Shown: in pieces, positions 17,023 to 27,557 of the stretch
Numbering within the stretch: position 1 is the stretch's first letter
How the letters are laid out: the number at the start of each line of letters is the position of its first letter
DNA from: Arthrobacter sp. ISL-48
GTDB taxonomy: Bacteria; Actinomycetota; Actinomycetes; Actinomycetales; Micrococcaceae
Length of the DNA stretch: 64,000 nucleotides
Assembly (NCBI RefSeq): GCF_018613805.1
Contig: NZ_JAGGPL010000013.1
Location: 246,542 to 310,541 of the forward strand
Direction of reading: 5' to 3'
Notes under the pieces: generated by a model
Told to the model about the DNA's origin: nothing
Databases searched by the model: none
The model's input: only the letters and a program-made list of their open reading frames with translations
Made by a program: the position numbers and the translations under genes

Positions 17023-18000
17023 TCAGGCCTCGGGCGTGCCCTGGTGGAACCGCAGTCTCCAGCGACCGCCGTCGAGGACCCACAGCGAGCTTCGGAGAGT
17101 CGTGCCCGAGCGCGAGTAGCTTCGGTACGTCAACAGGACCCCGTTGGTGCCGAGGCGGTCCGCCCCCAGCACTTCAAGCTCGGTCCGCTCCCCTGGGTCC
17201 TCTTCCAGTGCCATCATCATCGCGTCGCGGGTCCAGACCCTTCCCGAGCTTCCGATCTCCATGAAGTCAGGGTGCAGCAGGACTCCGGTGCGGCCGACGT
17301 CGCCGCGGACGTCGGGGCCCAGCAGTTCGCGCTCGAGCTCCTCCACGATTGCTTCCGGAGCAGGCTCGGCACGGGTGGATTCCGTCGCGGCAAACGAATC
17401 ACCCTCCAGTTCGCTGAACAGGTCAGGTTCGTCATAGGTGGCCAGGCCTCCGCCAGTGACGGTCCCAGCCGTGGTGGCTCCGGCCGCGTTTATGGCAGTG
17501 CTCGGAGTCGGGGCCACTGCTGCTGCGGTTGGCGCTCCTGCAAAGCCTGGGCCCGAGCGTGCGGCAACTCCCTGCTGGTAGGCGGTGGCGGCGGCCCTTG
17601 CCCGCTCATCGGCTGCCTCATTGAGGTCGTGGCCTGCGTGGCCCTTGACCCATTCAAAGGTGTATTTGCGGCCGGCGAGTTCCCGGTCAAGTTCCTTGAG
17701 CAGTTCAACGTTGAGGACAGGCTTGCCGTCGGCCTTCCGCCAGCCTTTCCGCTTCCATCCCGGCATCCACTTCGTGATGGAATTGATGACGTACTGGCTG
17801 TCGCACAGAATCCGCAGGTCTTCTTCGGGGACGTGCGCCGTGGCCCGGAAGAGGTCGAGGACGGCCATCAGTTCGCCCTGGTTGTTTGTGCCGTGAGGCC
17901 ATCCCCCTGCCCGCCAGCAACCGTCATCCACATACCAGGCCCATCCGGCAGGACCGGGATTTCCTAAAGCCGAACCATCGGCTGCTGCAGTAATCGTCAC
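17023..18000 (-). CDS. rnhA: Ribonuclease HI fused to a C-terminal DUF4440/NTF2-like domain
   Basis: Cleaves RNA in RNA-DNA hybrids. The N-terminal 145 residues form a complete RNase HI with its acidic catalytic residues (ADGSALGNPGP; NNQGELMAVL; ILCDSQYV; DLNEAADERAR) and the WVKGHAGH basic/His element. An Ala/Thr/Gly-rich linker of about 70 residues leads to a C-terminal domain of about 110 residues resembling DUF4440/NTF2-like folds (DFMEIGSSGRVWTRD; SSLWVLDGGRWRLRFHQGTP). I chose the GTG at 18000, 7 bases after AGGA. The fused domain's ligand or partner is unknown. Confidence 0.85.
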   Translation of the reverse strand: MTITAAADGSALGNPGPAGWAWYVDDGCWRAGGWPHGTNNQGELMAVLDLFRATAHVPEEDLRILCDSQYVINSITKWMPGWKRKGWRKADGKPVLNVELLKELDRELAGRKYTFEWVKGHAGHDLNEAADERARAAATAYQQGVAARSGPGFAGAPTAAAVAPTPSTAINAAGATTAGTVTGGGLATYDEPDLFSELEGDSFAATESTRAEPAPEAIVEELERELLGPDVRGDVGRTGVLLHPDFMEIGSSGRVWTRDAMMMALEEDPGERTELEVLGADRLGTNGVLLTYRSYSRSGTTLRSSLWVLDGGRWRLRFHQGTPEA

Positions 18001-18119
18001 TTCTCCATCCTGCCAGATCCGCCGGACAACCTTCGGCCGGCCTGCGACCCAATGGGCCGTTCTGATCCTGAGGCACGCAGCCTCGGCCACCTTCACATTC
18101 CGCACGGTTTGCTATGGCC

Positions 18120-18200
18120 GAGAAACCGCTTACCCGGATCTATTGACGACGACCGAAAAGCGCGGAACAATCGAATCCCAGGCTGAGAAACCGTTTTCTC
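18120..18200 (+). promoter_or_regulatory. Promoter with LacI-type operator for the orphan sugar-binding protein
   Basis: A plausible promoter reads TTGACG (18143-18148), 17 bases, AACAAT (18166-18171). A 16-base near-palindrome GAGAAACC/GTTTTCTC (18185-18200, one mismatch) begins just past the expected start point, and a weaker related site (GAGAAACCGCTTAC) sits upstream of -35 at 18120-18134. This layout resembles LacI/GalR-family repression with a CG-centred operator. No such repressor is encoded in the window. Confidence 0.5.
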
Positions 18201-18281
18201 GCCGGTTGTCTTCTCCGCCGGTACTGATGCTGCGCGGGGGCACAAATGGATTCATGTTCACAGGCACAGGAAGGCGCGTCA

Positions 18282-19592
18282 ATGAAGATTCGAACTATGG
18301 GCCGGAGGAAGTTCCAGCTCGGCGCTGTTGCCGTAGCTCTTTCGCTCCTCGCCACAGGCTGTGGTGCATCCGCCGGCTCGGGTGACGATAAGGAAGTTAC
18401 ATTGCGGTTCGCCTGGTGGGGCAACGAGTACCTCAACGCGCAGACGGAAAAGGCCATCTCGGCCTTTGAAGCCGAACACCCCAACATCAAGATCGAATCG
18501 GAGCCGGGAGAATGGGCCAGCTACTGGGACAAGCTCGCCACCAAGACCGCAGCCAATGACGCTCCGGACGTCATCCAGATGGACCAGAAGTACATTGCCG
18601 AATACGGCGGACGCGGCGCACTCCTGGACCTGTCCAACCAGAGCGGCATTGATATCTCCAAGATGGACAAGGAACAGCTTGCCTCCGGCCAATACGACGA
18701 TGCCCAGTACGGGCTGAGCACGGGTAAGAACGCCTACGTCATCATGGCGAACACCAAGGTCTTCGAGGCAGCCCACGTTCCGGTCCCTGACGACACCATG
18801 TGGACATGGGATGACTTCATGGACACCGCTGCAAGGCTGAGCGCAGCAGGTGATGGAAAGAGCTACGGCGCCGCCTATGGCAGCAATGAAGCCGACCTCA
18901 TCATCTGGCTGCGGCAGCACGGCGAGAACCTCTACTCCGAGGGCGGCGGGCTTGGTTTCAATACCGCCACGGCTGCCTCCTTCTGGGAACGGCTGAAGGA
19001 ACAGCGCGATTCCAAGGCCAGCCCGCCCGCCACCGTGGCCACGGAGGATTCCGGTGCGGGCCTGGAGGAAAGTCTCTTCGGCACCAACAGGGTAGGCATG
19101 GCCTGGTGGTGGACCAACCAGCTGGGCTCGCTGCAAAGCACCACGGGCAGCGACATCAAGATGCTTCGCGCCCCCAGCAGTACCGGCAAGTCCGCGGACA
19201 ACGGCATGTACTTCAAGCCCACCATGTTCTGGTCAGCCTCGTCGCGGTCCAAGCACCCGGATGCGGCCGCCACGTTCATCAACTATCTTGCCAATAGCCC
19301 TGCGGCCGGCGCTATCCTGATGACCGACCGCGGCGTACCGGCGAATTCGGAGATCGTTGAAAGCATCAGCCCAGCCCTGAAGCCTGCCGACACAACTGTG
19401 GTGGGCTTCCTCAAGGACGTCGCACCGGACATCAGTGATGCTCCTCCCGTGCCGCCAGTCGGGGCAGGCAGCGTCCAGAACGTGATCAAGCGCTTCACGG
19501 ACGAAGTCCTGTATGACAGGCAGACCCCGAAGGCCGCGGCTGAGAACTTCAAGAAGGAAGTTGAGGGCATGCTGGCATCGGCGCGTAAGTAA
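18282..19592 (+). CDS. Sugar ABC transporter substrate-binding lipoprotein (orphan)
   Basis: A 436-residue family-1 (MalE-like) extracellular solute-binding protein. The signal peptide ends in a lipobox with Cys near residue 27 (LLATGCG), followed by a flexible linker and a binding domain (LRFAWWGNEYLNAQTEKAI; FEAEHPNIKIE; PDVIQMDQKYI). It starts at ATG 18282, 7 bases after AGGAAGG. No permease or ATPase gene adjoins: RNase HI lies upstream on the other strand and a strong terminator follows. It presumably serves a transporter encoded elsewhere. The ligand is probably an oligosaccharide, by family. Confidence 0.9.
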   Translation: MKIRTMGRRKFQLGAVAVALSLLATGCGASAGSGDDKEVTLRFAWWGNEYLNAQTEKAISAFEAEHPNIKIESEPGEWASYWDKLATKTAANDAPDVIQMDQKYIAEYGGRGALLDLSNQSGIDISKMDKEQLASGQYDDAQYGLSTGKNAYVIMANTKVFEAAHVPVPDDTMWTWDDFMDTAARLSAAGDGKSYGAAYGSNEADLIIWLRQHGENLYSEGGGLGFNTATAASFWERLKEQRDSKASPPATVATEDSGAGLEESLFGTNRVGMAWWWTNQLGSLQSTTGSDIKMLRAPSSTGKSADNGMYFKPTMFWSASSRSKHPDAAATFINYLANSPAAGAILMTDRGVPANSEIVESISPALKPADTTVVGFLKDVAPDISDAPPVPPVGAGSVQNVIKRFTDEVLYDRQTPKAAAENFKKEVEGMLASARK

Positions 19593-19613
19593 AGCCAACA
19601 AGACCCTTCAGGA

Positions 19614-19659
19614 CACAAAGAGTGCGGCCCCCTCTCACGAGGGGGCCGCACTCTTTGTG
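19614..19659. terminator. Strong bidirectional terminator between sugar-binding protein and groEL
   Basis: A perfect 21-base stem beginning CACAAAGAGTGCGGCCCCCT, with loop TCAC, lies between two convergent genes. The A/T ends act as a T-run in either direction. Confidence 0.92.
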
Positions 19660-19685
19660 CGCGGAACAGGTTCCGGCTGGTGAGG

Positions 19686-21497
<1,812 letters not shown>

Positions 21498-21515
21498 TTA
21501 GCAGTCGGTACGTAA

Positions 21516-21559
21516 GAGTGCTAACACAATAATTAGCACTCCATGGGTGAGAGTGCAAG
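21516..21559 (-). promoter_or_regulatory. CIRCE (HrcA) operator with an extra third half-site
   Basis: On the plus strand TTAGCACTC (21533-21541), a 9-base spacer and GAGTGCAAG (21551-21559) form a CIRCE with one perfect arm and one arm with two changes. A further perfect GAGTGCTAA arm lies 8 bases to the left (21516-21524). The element sits upstream of groEL, the standard place for HrcA repression. I read it as one CIRCE plus an additional half-site. Confidence 0.85.
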
Positions 21560-21608
21560 CGAAAGGCATCAGAAATAGCTCCCCGGGCGGCCTATTCGCT
21601 GCCGGCGA

Positions 21609-22895
21609 TCAGCCTGCCGACCGGCCGGCTGCCTCGCGTCCCGTCACATGGGCGTTGTTGTCCGGCCCGTAGGTGAAGACCATGAAGTTCGCTGTGGTGA
21701 TGTCGCCGTTGGCGTCGAAGGCAATCGGCCCGGATTCGCCGTCGTAATCAATTCCGGAGCCGGACTTTTGCAGGGCCTGGCAGTCCTTGAAGGAGGTACA
21801 CGGTTTGCCCGCCTGCTCCGCGGACGTACCACCGGGAGAGCCGCCTGATACGGCGATCAGGTTGGCAGCGATGGACCGCCCAGAGTCGTCATCCGCTTTT
21901 GAGGCTGCCAGGACAGCCAGGTTCACGGCGTCGAAGGTCTCGGCAGCGAAGGACAGGTCCTTCAGCCGGGGCTCCACGGCGATGAGGCGCGCCTGGAAGT
22001 CCGCCGAGGGGAACACTCCGGGAGCAATCGCCCGGGCCCCATCCAGGGCTTTGGAGCCGAGGCCGGAACCGTATTGGACAAAGGCGCCGTCGCTCAGGAT
22101 AATCCTGCTGCCGGACAGTCCTGCGTTGTTCAGTTCGGCGATGGCTCCCTGGGCCGCGTCGCGCGCGATCAGCACCACGGCGTCCGGTGCTGCCTTCTGC
22201 GCCGCGGCTGCAGCCTGCCGTGCGTCCCCTGGCTTAAATCCTGCTGTGGAAAGAGTATCCAGGCCTGCATTCCTGGCGGCGCTGGCCACAGCAGCGGAAA
22301 CGTCCTTGCCGTAGGCGCCGTCCTGGTACACCACCGCAAGGCTCTTGGCGCCGCCAACCTTGGCTAGCTTCACCAGCACCGACGCCTGGGCGACGTCGGC
22401 CGCCGCCGTCCGGAAGTAATAGCCGCCGTTCTTGTATTTACTCAGGCCCGCAGCCGAGTTTGCCGGTGAGATCAGCGGGACCCTCGCCCGGGACAGGACA
22501 TCAATGACGGACGGCGCGTGGCTGGAATCGGTCGGCCCGATCACCACATCGGCCTTGGCTGTCAGCAGCTTCTTAGCCTGGGCCTCAGAGTCTTCACCGG
22601 CAGACTGAGGAAGCAGCTCAACGGGTTTGCCTTTGAGTCCGCCTGCGGCGTTGATTTCCTGCACGGCGAGTTTGGCCGCGGCAAGCTCTGAATCGTTAAG
22701 GAAGGCCTGCTGCCCGGCATTGTCCAGGATCAGACCCACGCGAAGCGTTCCGTCACCGGACGCTTCCACAGAGTCAAGCCGGGCATTGCCTGCCGCGGTA
22801 GCACACCCCGCCAGCACCAGCACGGTCGCTGCACCAACGGCGGCCCGGCATATGGCTGTCCGGAAGGTGGCGGACGTGGGAATGAAGATCTTCAC
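21609..22895 (-). CDS. LivJ-type periplasmic-binding lipoprotein
   Basis: A 428-residue substrate-binding protein of the branched-chain amino acid/amide type. The lipobox is LVLAGC with Cys31, followed by the Leu/Ile/Val-binding fold ([62 protein letters not shown]). The GTG start overlaps the stop of the cold-shock gene (GTGA), giving a translationally coupled pair. No ABC permease or ATPase is nearby. The substrate is unknown; amino acids or small amides are typical of the family. Confidence 0.86.
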   Translation of the reverse strand: MKIFIPTSATFRTAICRAAVGAATVLVLAGCATAAGNARLDSVEASGDGTLRVGLILDNAGQQAFLNDSELAAAKLAVQEINAAGGLKGKPVELLPQSAGEDSEAQAKKLLTAKADVVIGPTDSSHAPSVIDVLSRARVPLISPANSAAGLSKYKNGGYYFRTAAADVAQASVLVKLAKVGGAKSLAVVYQDGAYGKDVSAAVASAARNAGLDTLSTAGFKPGDARQAAAAAQKAAPDAVVLIARDAAQGAIAELNNAGLSGSRIILSDGAFVQYGSGLGSKALDGARAIAPGVFPSADFQARLIAVEPRLKDLSFAAETFDAVNLAVLAASKADDDSGRSIAANLIAVSGGSPGGTSAEQAGKPCTSFKDCQALQKSGSGIDYDGESGPIAFDANGDITTANFMVFTYGPDNNAHVTGREAAGRSAG

Positions 22896-23098
22896 TCGGC
22901 CGGCCGGACGCTTTCGGCCTGCGGGCCCTTCTCGCCTTCGCCAATTTCCAGCTCCACGCGCTGCCCCTCGTCCAAGGCCCGGTAGCCCTCACCCTGGATG
23001 GCCGACCAATGGACAAACACGTCGTCACCTGACCCGTCAACGGTGATGAAGCCGTAGCCCTTTTCGGCGTTGAACCATTTGACGGTTCCCAGTGCCAT
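22892..23098 (-). CDS. CspA-family cold-shock protein
   Basis: A 68-residue single-domain RNA chaperone with both RNP motifs ([12 protein letters not shown] and DVFVHWSAI) and the usual length. The start is ATG 23098 ([10 protein letters not shown]); an in-frame upstream codon would add 12 unrelated residues. Its TGA overlaps the GTG of the LivJ-type lipoprotein gene by 4 bases, an unusual combination for a cold-shock gene. No long cold-box leader was identified. Confidence 0.93.
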   Translation of the reverse strand: MALGTVKWFNAEKGYGFITVDGSGDDVFVHWSAIQGEGYRALDEGQRVELEIGEGEKGPQAESVRPAE

Positions 23099-23254
23099 GA
23101 TGTCCACTCTTTCAGTAGCGTCCGCAAGGCCCACGCCACTGTGTGCCGCTTTTTACGAACCGAAGCCTGAAATTACTCTAGCCAATGGCCCGGGGACGGG
23201 CCGAGCCACCGGCCGCGTCGGCAGCCAATAGTTATTCAGGCGTAACCGGGACTT

Positions 23255-23872
23255 TTACTTGAATCCAGGGCCAAGCACCACAACCACCGGGACCTGGAAT
23301 TCGGCGCTCTCCACAATGGTGGGGATGTTCAGGAGCTTGGCGAGCGACTGAGCGTTGGCCTTCTGCGCGGTGCCGGAGTAGAAGATCACCGACGTCTTCT
23401 GAGGCGCGCCACCCCAGTTGCCTACCTGGCCCAGCGTCCAGCCGTCTGACTGGACTATCGAACTCACGCGGACAGCGAGCCCGGCTGTTCCGGATCCGTT
23501 GTAGACCGCGACGCCTTCGGTTTTGTTCACCACAGCGGACGAAGGCGTCGGGCTGGGTGTGGAGCTGGGCACGGCTTCGGGGCTTGTCGACGGTTCTGCA
23601 CTTGACGAGGGCTGCGGGGTGTCGCTTGCCTCAGCACTGGCTTCCGGCGACGCGGCGGACTCCAAGCTCGAGGAGGCCTGACTGCCGGCCGGCGTGAAGC
23701 CGAGCTTCGGCAGGATCAGGAAGGAAACCAGGCCGATGGCCAGGGCAGCGATGCCTACCGCGAGGATGGGCCACAGCCTGCGCCGTGAAGGCGTCCCCGC
23801 GGCACGGTGGACACCCTGGCGCGAGGCGGTCTCCGGGACCTTGTCGAATTCATCCCGAGCGTATTTGGTCAT
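23255..23872 (-). CDS. Membrane-anchored LytR C-terminal-domain protein
   Basis: A 205-residue protein: a short cytoplasmic N-terminus, one membrane helix (about residues 33-55, ILAVGIAALAIGLVSFLIL), a long Ser/Pro/Ala/Glu-rich wall-spanning linker, and a C-terminal LytR_C domain (VAVYNGSGTAGLAVRVSSIV; VIFYSGTAQKANAQSLAKLL). The catalytic LCP domain is absent, so it is not a wall-polymer ligase. This stand-alone LytR_C form occurs in actinobacteria and its role in the envelope is unknown. It is co-directional with the DUF3263 gene. Confidence 0.87.
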   Translation of the reverse strand: MTKYARDEFDKVPETASRQGVHRAAGTPSRRRLWPILAVGIAALAIGLVSFLILPKLGFTPAGSQASSSLESAASPEASAEASDTPQPSSSAEPSTSPEAVPSSTPSPTPSSAVVNKTEGVAVYNGSGTAGLAVRVSSIVQSDGWTLGQVGNWGGAPQKTSVIFYSGTAQKANAQSLAKLLNIPTIVESAEFQVPVVVVLGPGFK

Positions 23873-23919
23873 GGTGGCGAGACGTCCTTGTTGATTGCCG
23901 CTGATGGCTCAGCGCGGTC

Positions 23920-24252
23920 CTAATGAGCGTCGGAACCCAGGCGGCGTGCAGTACGTGCCCGCTGACGCGACGTACGTAGTCTACGCAATCTCTTGACCAG
24001 CATGGGATCGTGGGCCAGTGCATCCTCAGTGTCAATGAGCGCGTTCAGCAACTGGTAGTAGTGCGTCGCCGACAGGTCAAAGAGTTCCCTGATGGCCTGT
24101 TCCTTGGCCCCGGCGTACTTCCACCACTGCCGTTCCAGAGCGAGCATCTGCTGGTCACGCTCGCTCAGCGGCGAGTCACGAAGGGTGAAGTCCGCCAGCA
24201 CAGAACCGCGCTCTTCCTGCTCCGGCAGATGTTCCCGAGCTGCTTCTGCCAC
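23920..24252 (-). CDS. DUF3263 domain protein
   Basis: A 110-residue basic protein. The DUF3263 core spans about residues 25-95 ([40 protein letters not shown]) and resembles a helix-turn-helix fold, ending in an Arg-rich tail ([19 protein letters not shown]). This suggests a nucleic-acid-binding function, but none is established. It lies 47 bases upstream of the LytR_C gene, a conserved actinobacterial neighbourhood with uracil-DNA glycosylase on the divergent side. Confidence 0.85.
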   Translation of the reverse strand: MAEAAREHLPEQEERGSVLADFTLRDSPLSERDQQMLALERQWWKYAGAKEQAIRELFDLSATHYYQLLNALIDTEDALAHDPMLVKRLRRLRTSRQRARTARRLGSDAH

Positions 24253-24363
24253 GACTCTCCTTCAATGCTTAGGGTAAAAGTCCCACCCCCATGCTACGGA
24301 CGAATAACAACCTTGTCATTTACGCCGCGTTACGCGGGCACGGATCCCTGCGAGAATGGGAGC

Positions 24364-25134
24364 GTGTTTGATTTTGACCCGCTGTTCGAGCTGGAACCGG
24401 TTTCGGTGGAGTCCATCGGCTTTACGGAGATGGCACGGCTGCCGCTCGGTGAGCTGATGGCCGCTGACTGGGCCGAGGCACTGGGCGGCGTGGAGGCGGA
24501 ACTCCGGGCGGTCCTTGACTTTCTTGCCGCCGAAACCGCATCGGGGCACCAGGTGCTCCCCACGCCGTCGAACGTTCTGCGCGCGTTCCGCCAGCCGCTG
24601 GCGGAAGTCAAGGTTCTCATTGTTGGCCAGGATCCTTACCCGACGCCTGGCCACGCCGTCGGCCTGTCCTTCTGCGTTGATCCGCGCACGCGCCCCATCC
24701 CGCGGAGCCTGGCGAACATCTACCGGGAACTTGAGGCCGATCTCGGCATCCCCGCCCGTGTCCACGGGGACCTGTCCGCCTGGGCGGACCAGGGAGTCCT
24801 GCTCCTCAACCGCGTGATGAGCGTACGGGCAGGTGCCGCGGGTTCGCACCGGGGGAAGGGCTGGGAGAAGATTACGACGGCGGCGGTCACCGCCGTCGCC
24901 AACCGGCGGACAGCGGACGGCGGCAGGCCCCCGCTGGTGGCCGTGCTCTGGGGCAAAGATGCAGACACCGTGCGGCAGCTCCTTTCCGGCACGGCAGTGG
25001 TGTCCAGCGCCCACCCCAGCCCCTTGTCGGCGTCGCGCGGCTTCTTCGGTTCCCGGCCTTTCAGCCGCGTAAACGAGCTGCTGAAGGAGCAAAGCTGCGC
25101 CGGCGTAACCTGGGAACTCCCCCAGGTTCCTTAG
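24364..25134 (+). CDS. ung: Uracil-DNA glycosylase (family 1)
   Basis: Excises uracil from DNA in base excision repair. The 256-residue protein has the water-activating motif GQDPYP ([15 protein letters not shown]), a GLSFCVD segment, the LLLNRVMSV region and the C-terminal [16 protein letters not shown] loop with the catalytic His. The start was taken as GTG 24364; GGGAG lies only one base upstream, too close for a normal ribosome site. A GAGAAT hexamer ends 6 bases before it, so the transcript could be leaderless. The exact start is uncertain. Confidence 0.9.
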   Translation: MFDFDPLFELEPVSVESIGFTEMARLPLGELMAADWAEALGGVEAELRAVLDFLAAETASGHQVLPTPSNVLRAFRQPLAEVKVLIVGQDPYPTPGHAVGLSFCVDPRTRPIPRSLANIYRELEADLGIPARVHGDLSAWADQGVLLLNRVMSVRAGAAGSHRGKGWEKITTAAVTAVANRRTADGGRPPLVAVLWGKDADTVRQLLSGTAVVSSAHPSPLSASRGFFGSRPFSRVNELLKEQSCAGVTWELPQVP

Positions 25135-25149
25135 CTTAGGGTTGCCTTA
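25131..25149 (+). promoter_or_regulatory. Probable IdeR/DtxR iron box
   Basis: TTAGCTTAGGGTTGCCTTA matches the 19-base DtxR/IdeR consensus (TTAGGTTAGGCTAACCTAA) at 14 positions. Its last base is the A of the ATG of the siderophore-interacting protein gene, so bound repressor would block transcription or early elongation. The cognate regulator is encoded at 6289-6984. Confidence 0.7.
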
Positions 25150-25988
25150 TGAGCACAGTCCCCGCGGCCACCAGCGCCACCAAGAAGAGCCGTCCCCAGA
25201 TCAACCTCACGGTGCTCCGCCGCGAGGAACTCTCGCCGCACATGGTCAGGATTATTGCCGGCGGGGACGGCTTTGACGGCTACGTCAACAACAACTTCGT
25301 GGACCGCTACGTCAAGATTGTCTTCCCGCAGCCGGGCGTGCACTATGCCCAGCCATTGGATCTGTGGACCATTCGGGAAACCATGCCCCGCGAGCAATGG
25401 CCCTTTACCCGCACCTACACCGTCCGGTGGGTGGACCTCGCAGCCAGGGAGCTCGCCATCGATTTCGTCATCCACGGCGACGAGGGGCTGGCCGGGCCAT
25501 GGGCCGCCTCAGCACGCCCGGGCGACGCCCTGACATTTACAGGCCCGGGCGGTGCCTACAACCCGGCGACTGATGCCGATTGGTACCTCTTTGCCGGCGA
25601 CGAAGCGGCCTTGCCGGCCATCGCCGCATGCCTGGAATCCCTGCCTCCGGAGGCGCGCGGCCTCGCGTTCCTCGAGGTGGACAGCGACGCCGAGATCCAG
25701 CCAATCTCAGCCCCCACCGGCGTGGACATCACCTGGCTGCGGCGGAACGGCGCACCGGCGGGCACCGGCGACCTGCTGGTGTCAGCAGTCGCCAACGCGG
25801 AGTGGCCGGCCGGCAGGGTTGATGTCTTTGCCCACGGGGAGCGCGGCTACATGAAGGCCCTGCGGGACGTGTTTTTCGTCCAGCGCGGGCTTGAACGCAG
25901 GCAGGTTTCCCTGTCCGGCTACTGGGCCACAGGCCGGGTTGAGGACGATTTCCAGGCCGAGAAGAAGCTCCCCGTGGGGCAGATCTAA
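25149..25988 (+). CDS. Siderophore-interacting protein (ViuB/SIP ferric reductase family)
   Basis: A 279-residue flavin-dependent ferric-siderophore reductase that releases iron in the cytoplasm. It has the N-terminal FAD-binding barrel (LSPHMVRIIAGG; TRTYTVRWVD), the linker GPGGAYNP, and the C-terminal NAD(P)H-binding SIP domain (YLFAGDEAALPAIAACLESL; VFAHGERGYMKALRDVF; SGYWATGRVEDDF). ATG 25149 follows AGGG by 7 bases. The iron box at its start indicates repression by IdeR when iron is plentiful. No siderophore synthesis or transport genes adjoin. Confidence 0.92.
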   Translation: MSTVPAATSATKKSRPQINLTVLRREELSPHMVRIIAGGDGFDGYVNNNFVDRYVKIVFPQPGVHYAQPLDLWTIRETMPREQWPFTRTYTVRWVDLAARELAIDFVIHGDEGLAGPWAASARPGDALTFTGPGGAYNPATDADWYLFAGDEAALPAIAACLESLPPEARGLAFLEVDSDAEIQPISAPTGVDITWLRRNGAPAGTGDLLVSAVANAEWPAGRVDVFAHGERGYMKALRDVFFVQRGLERRQVSLSGYWATGRVEDDFQAEKKLPVGQI

Positions 25989-26022
25989 ACTGGCAGGTCC
26001 AGGCAAGGAAATCCAGGGAGGG

Positions 26023-27510
26023 CTACCGCCGGCGGGCCCGCCGTCGCTCGTTGCTCGCCAGGCTGCGCGTCAGGGGTCTGGCCAAGGTGTCGCCGAGCAC
26101 GATTCCGGCGGCTGCGCCCAGCACAATAGCCCCTGCGTTGAGCATGCCGCCCGCGCCCAGCAGAATCTCCGATTCCTCAATGGTCAGCACGTACATCGAA
26201 CGGAAGATTGTCAGTCCCGGCAGCAGGATCAGGGCCGCCGGCACGGCCACCACCAGCTGCGGAGCCCCCATTTTCAGTGCAACGACCCGTGCCAGCAGCC
26301 CGATCACTATGGCGGACAGTGCCGGCGAGAACCTGTCCCCGATGCCCAGTGACTCCGCACCCAGCAGCACCAGGTATCCAGCCATCCCGACGGCGGCCGT
26401 GGGCACCAGCAGCTTCCAGGTCGTCTGCTCCGTAATCCCGATGGCCATGACTGCAACGGCAATGAAGATCACCAGCACCCACAGGTCGTATGCCGGCGCG
26501 AACGTCGTCGTCACGTCAATCTTCGGCATCCCCGTCATGGAACCCAGCACGAAGGCGGCGGCGATCCCGGCCACCAGCGCACCGAAAGTGAGGATCGTGG
26601 ACAGGAACCTCCCGGCGGCTGTCACGGGGAAGCCGTTGATGGCATCCTGCACTGAGGACACCAGACGGCCGGTGGGCAGCAGGAGCAGGATCCCGCCGAC
26701 AACGACGATTGCCGGTTCGGAGGTCAGCTTGAACTGCCACAGCAGCAGGGCCACAAACGTCACCACGAATGAGCACGCTGCCGTGGTGAAGAAGTCGGGG
26801 ACACGCCACCGCCCCAGCCGGCGGGCCAGCAGGCTCACTCCGATGTTGATCACAAAGGCAACTGCGGATGACACTGGATCGCCACCCAGCACGCCCACGT
26901 AAAGGGCGGCGAAGACGCCGAAGGCCATGGTGACCATCCAGCGCGGGAAAGGCTTTGGGCTCGTGATCGCCTCGTCCAGCCGGCGGATGGCCTCGTCCCT
27001 GCCTACTCCCCCGGCCACGATGTCAGTCACCAGCTGGTGCACCTTGGCCAGTCCTGCGTAGTTGTTGGTCCAGGAACGCACCACGCGCAGCAGCGTAATG
27101 GGCGTCTGGTCCTTGGGAGAGTAGTTGAGGGCCACCGACTGGTTGGTGATGTCCACCTCGATGTTTTTCAGACCCAACGCTGCGGTGACGGCGATGATGC
27201 TCGTCTCCACCTCCAAGGCGCCAGCCCCGTACCGGAACATGGTCTCGGCCAGGTGCAGGGAGAAGTCCAGGGTTTTGCGCGCGGAGGTGTCCACTCCTCC
27301 CACCTGGATCAGCGGATTGGCGTAGGGGCTCCCGGCGAGCCGGTCCACAATGCTCAGGGGCGCCGTCGGCGGGTTCTCCCCCTGGACCAGGCGCCGCAGC
27401 ATCCTCTTGGCCGCCGCGTTCTGGCGGAGCTGGGAGGGCGAAAGCGGCTCGGTCTTAGGGAGTCCGTCGGTATGCGGCCTGGTTCGGCGGTCTTCGGGTC
27501 GATCCTTCAC
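26023..27510 (-). CDS. thrE: ThrE-family threonine/serine exporter
   Basis: A 495-residue integral membrane exporter. A cytoplasmic N-terminal domain of about 180 residues (TLDFSLHLAETMFRYGAGA; VEVDITNQS-like segment) precedes about ten membrane helices. These include the repeated ThrE_2-type half (LVVAVPAALILLPGLTIFRS). This is the fused, single-chain form seen in corynebacteria and arthrobacters. The start is GTG 27510 after GGAGGAGG. The neighbouring FemAB enzymes, sdaA and the glycine cleavage genes make this a serine/glycine neighbourhood. Confidence 0.9.
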   Translation of the reverse strand: MKDRPEDRRTRPHTDGLPKTEPLSPSQLRQNAAAKRMLRRLVQGENPPTAPLSIVDRLAGSPYANPLIQVGGVDTSARKTLDFSLHLAETMFRYGAGALEVETSIIAVTAALGLKNIEVDITNQSVALNYSPKDQTPITLLRVVRSWTNNYAGLAKVHQLVTDIVAGGVGRDEAIRRLDEAITSPKPFPRWMVTMAFGVFAALYVGVLGGDPVSSAVAFVINIGVSLLARRLGRWRVPDFFTTAACSFVVTFVALLLWQFKLTSEPAIVVVGGILLLLPTGRLVSSVQDAINGFPVTAAGRFLSTILTFGALVAGIAAAFVLGSMTGMPKIDVTTTFAPAYDLWVLVIFIAVAVMAIGITEQTTWKLLVPTAAVGMAGYLVLLGAESLGIGDRFSPALSAIVIGLLARVVALKMGAPQLVVAVPAALILLPGLTIFRSMYVLTIEESEILLGAGGMLNAGAIVLGAAAGIVLGDTLARPLTRSLASNERRRARRR

Positions 27511-27557
27511 GCTGGGTCCTCCTCCCGCTCGTCTGATGTCTGTTGCTGCAGGTGGTG

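Noticed and set aside
21516..21541. GAGTGCTAA-N8-TTAGCACTC read as the CIRCE itself
   Set aside because: The arm order is opposite to the CIRCE consensus; the element at 21533-21559 has the proper order and 9-base spacer, so the left arm is recorded only as an extra half-site.
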